Source: a virus
DNA: 41,822 nucleotides
IMG/VR virus record: IMGVR_UViG_3300008266_000125
Coordinates: 1-41,822 of that record
Strand: one strand, 5' to 3'
The notes under the pieces are model-generated. The model was given only the letters and a program-made list of their open reading frames with translations, was not told the DNA's origin and did no database searches. Within the stretch, counting starts at the first letter, position 1, and each line of letters opens with the position of its first letter. Below, in pieces: positions 41,475 to 41,822 of the stretch. A program made the translations under genes and the position numbers.

Positions 41475-41648
41475 CTAATTTTTAGTGATTAAACAAATAG
41501 TGATTTTTTCTTTTTTCAAAACGATTTGATTGTTTGGATTTAATTGTTTCATCTTAAATCCGCAATTGATCAAATCATCAAAAAGTTTTTGAAGTTTCGG
41601 CGACAAATAGTCCCTTTTTAACTCTTGATTTTGTGGGTTTTGTGTCAT
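41475..41648 (-). CDS. First early protein, 57 aa
   Basis: A 57-aa protein (MTQNPQNQELKRDYLSP, then LDDL-like helix LFDDLINCGFK and a basic KKEKITICLITKN end). It starts about 16 nt after the predicted transcription start of the first early promoter and ends 4 nt before the regulator gene. Being the very first early gene, it is a likely host takeover or regulatory factor. No family recognised. Confidence 0.6.
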   Translation of the reverse strand: MTQNPQNQELKRDYLSPKLQKLFDDLINCGFKMKQLNPNNQIVLKKEKITICLITKN

Positions 41649-41670
41649 TGTTTTAAAATGTTTGTTTTGG

Positions 41671-41702
41671 CAAATATAAAACTTTTATTTTATTCACAAA
41701 AC
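41671..41702 (-). promoter_or_regulatory. First early promoter
   Basis: Minus-strand TTG (41697-41699, within TTGTTTTG), 18-bp spacer, TATATTTG (41671-41678). It follows the terminator that ends the late operon, and shares about 47 bp with the promoter at 36266-36297. Confidence 0.85.
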
Positions 41703-41734
41703 AATTTTTATTTTTTTATTGAATAAAAAAGAAA

Positions 41735-41760
41735 AACGCCACCGGATGACCGATGACGTT
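41735..41760 (-). terminator. Intrinsic terminator of the late operon (across the circle junction)
   Basis: On the minus strand an 11-bp stem with two wobble pairs and a TCAT loop is followed by TTTCTTTTTTATTC. In the circular genome it lies about 55 bp after the stop of the spanin-like gene, so it ends the late unit just before the first early promoter. Confidence 0.85.
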
Positions 41761-41797
41761 TCGCAAACAAACATTTGAAGATTTGTGGAAAATCTTT

Positions 41798-41822
41798 GAC
41801 AAATATAGTTTTATTTATTTGA
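41798..41822. repeat. Direct terminal repeat, right copy
   Basis: Identical to bases 1-25. Marks the circular closure of the assembly; the late operon continues across it to the terminator at 41735-41760. Confidence 0.85.

Noticed and set aside
1-41822. tRNA genes, CRISPR arrays, insertion sequences, integrase or attachment sites
   Set aside because: None could be recognised: no cloverleaf-type segments in the short gaps, no regularly spaced repeats, and no transposase or recombinase motifs in the translated genes.

Overview
This looks like the complete genome of a tailed siphovirus infecting a member of the Bacteroidota, most likely a Flavobacteriia host. The first 25 bases are repeated exactly as the last 25, which is what an assembler produces when it closes a circle or a circularly permuted phage genome (unit length about 41,797 bp). 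Three things point to the host group: low G+C (about one third by eye), promoters of the Bacteroidota type (TTG or TTTG, 17-18 bp spacer, TAnnTTTG), and phage families I recognise from Flavobacterium-like phages. Every gene I can support is on the minus strand, so the genome reads from high to low coordinates.

Early region (about 41.7 to 27.5 kb). It starts at a promoter near 41.67-41.70 kb with a 57-aa protein, a Cro/CI-type regulator and another 57-aa protein. These are followed by a RecT annealing protein with a PD-(D/E)XK exonuclease, a phage replication initiator, a DnaC-like helicase loader and a RuvC-like resolvase. A second, nearly identical promoter (36.27-36.30 kb) leads to zinc-ribbon and winged-helix proteins, an HNH/NinG-like protein and SSB, ending at a strong terminator (33.10-33.13 kb). 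A third promoter (about 33.03 kb) leads to many small proteins, a DnaQ-like exonuclease and a 495-aa coiled-coil protein, ending at a terminator at 27.46-27.50 kb. There is no polymerase, primase or replicative helicase, so replication probably recruits the host machinery. A candidate origin (AT-rich tract plus a cluster of TCGGAA repeats) lies inside the initiator gene.

Late region (27.4 to 0 kb). The late promoter overlaps the early terminator. It drives two small genes and TerS/TerL. Next comes a 151-aa exported protein with its own promoter and its own terminator (a moron). A separate promoter then starts the head operon: a 204-aa virion protein (possibly the tail tube), portal, scaffold and major capsid. 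A strong terminator follows the capsid gene. Beyond it lie connector genes, tail terminator, a membrane protein, a chaperone-position gene, tape measure (1087 aa), tail tip proteins, a receptor-binding-type protein, and a lysis cassette of holin, glucosaminidase and spanin-like protein. A terminator just past the circle junction closes the late unit before the early promoter.

No integrase, excisionase, tRNA, CRISPR array or insertion sequence was seen. The phage is probably virulent, although it has one Cro-like regulator. The most interesting items are the self-contained moron, the terminator/promoter overlap, the duplicated early promoter, the candidate origin inside the initiator gene, and the apparent absence of GGCC.
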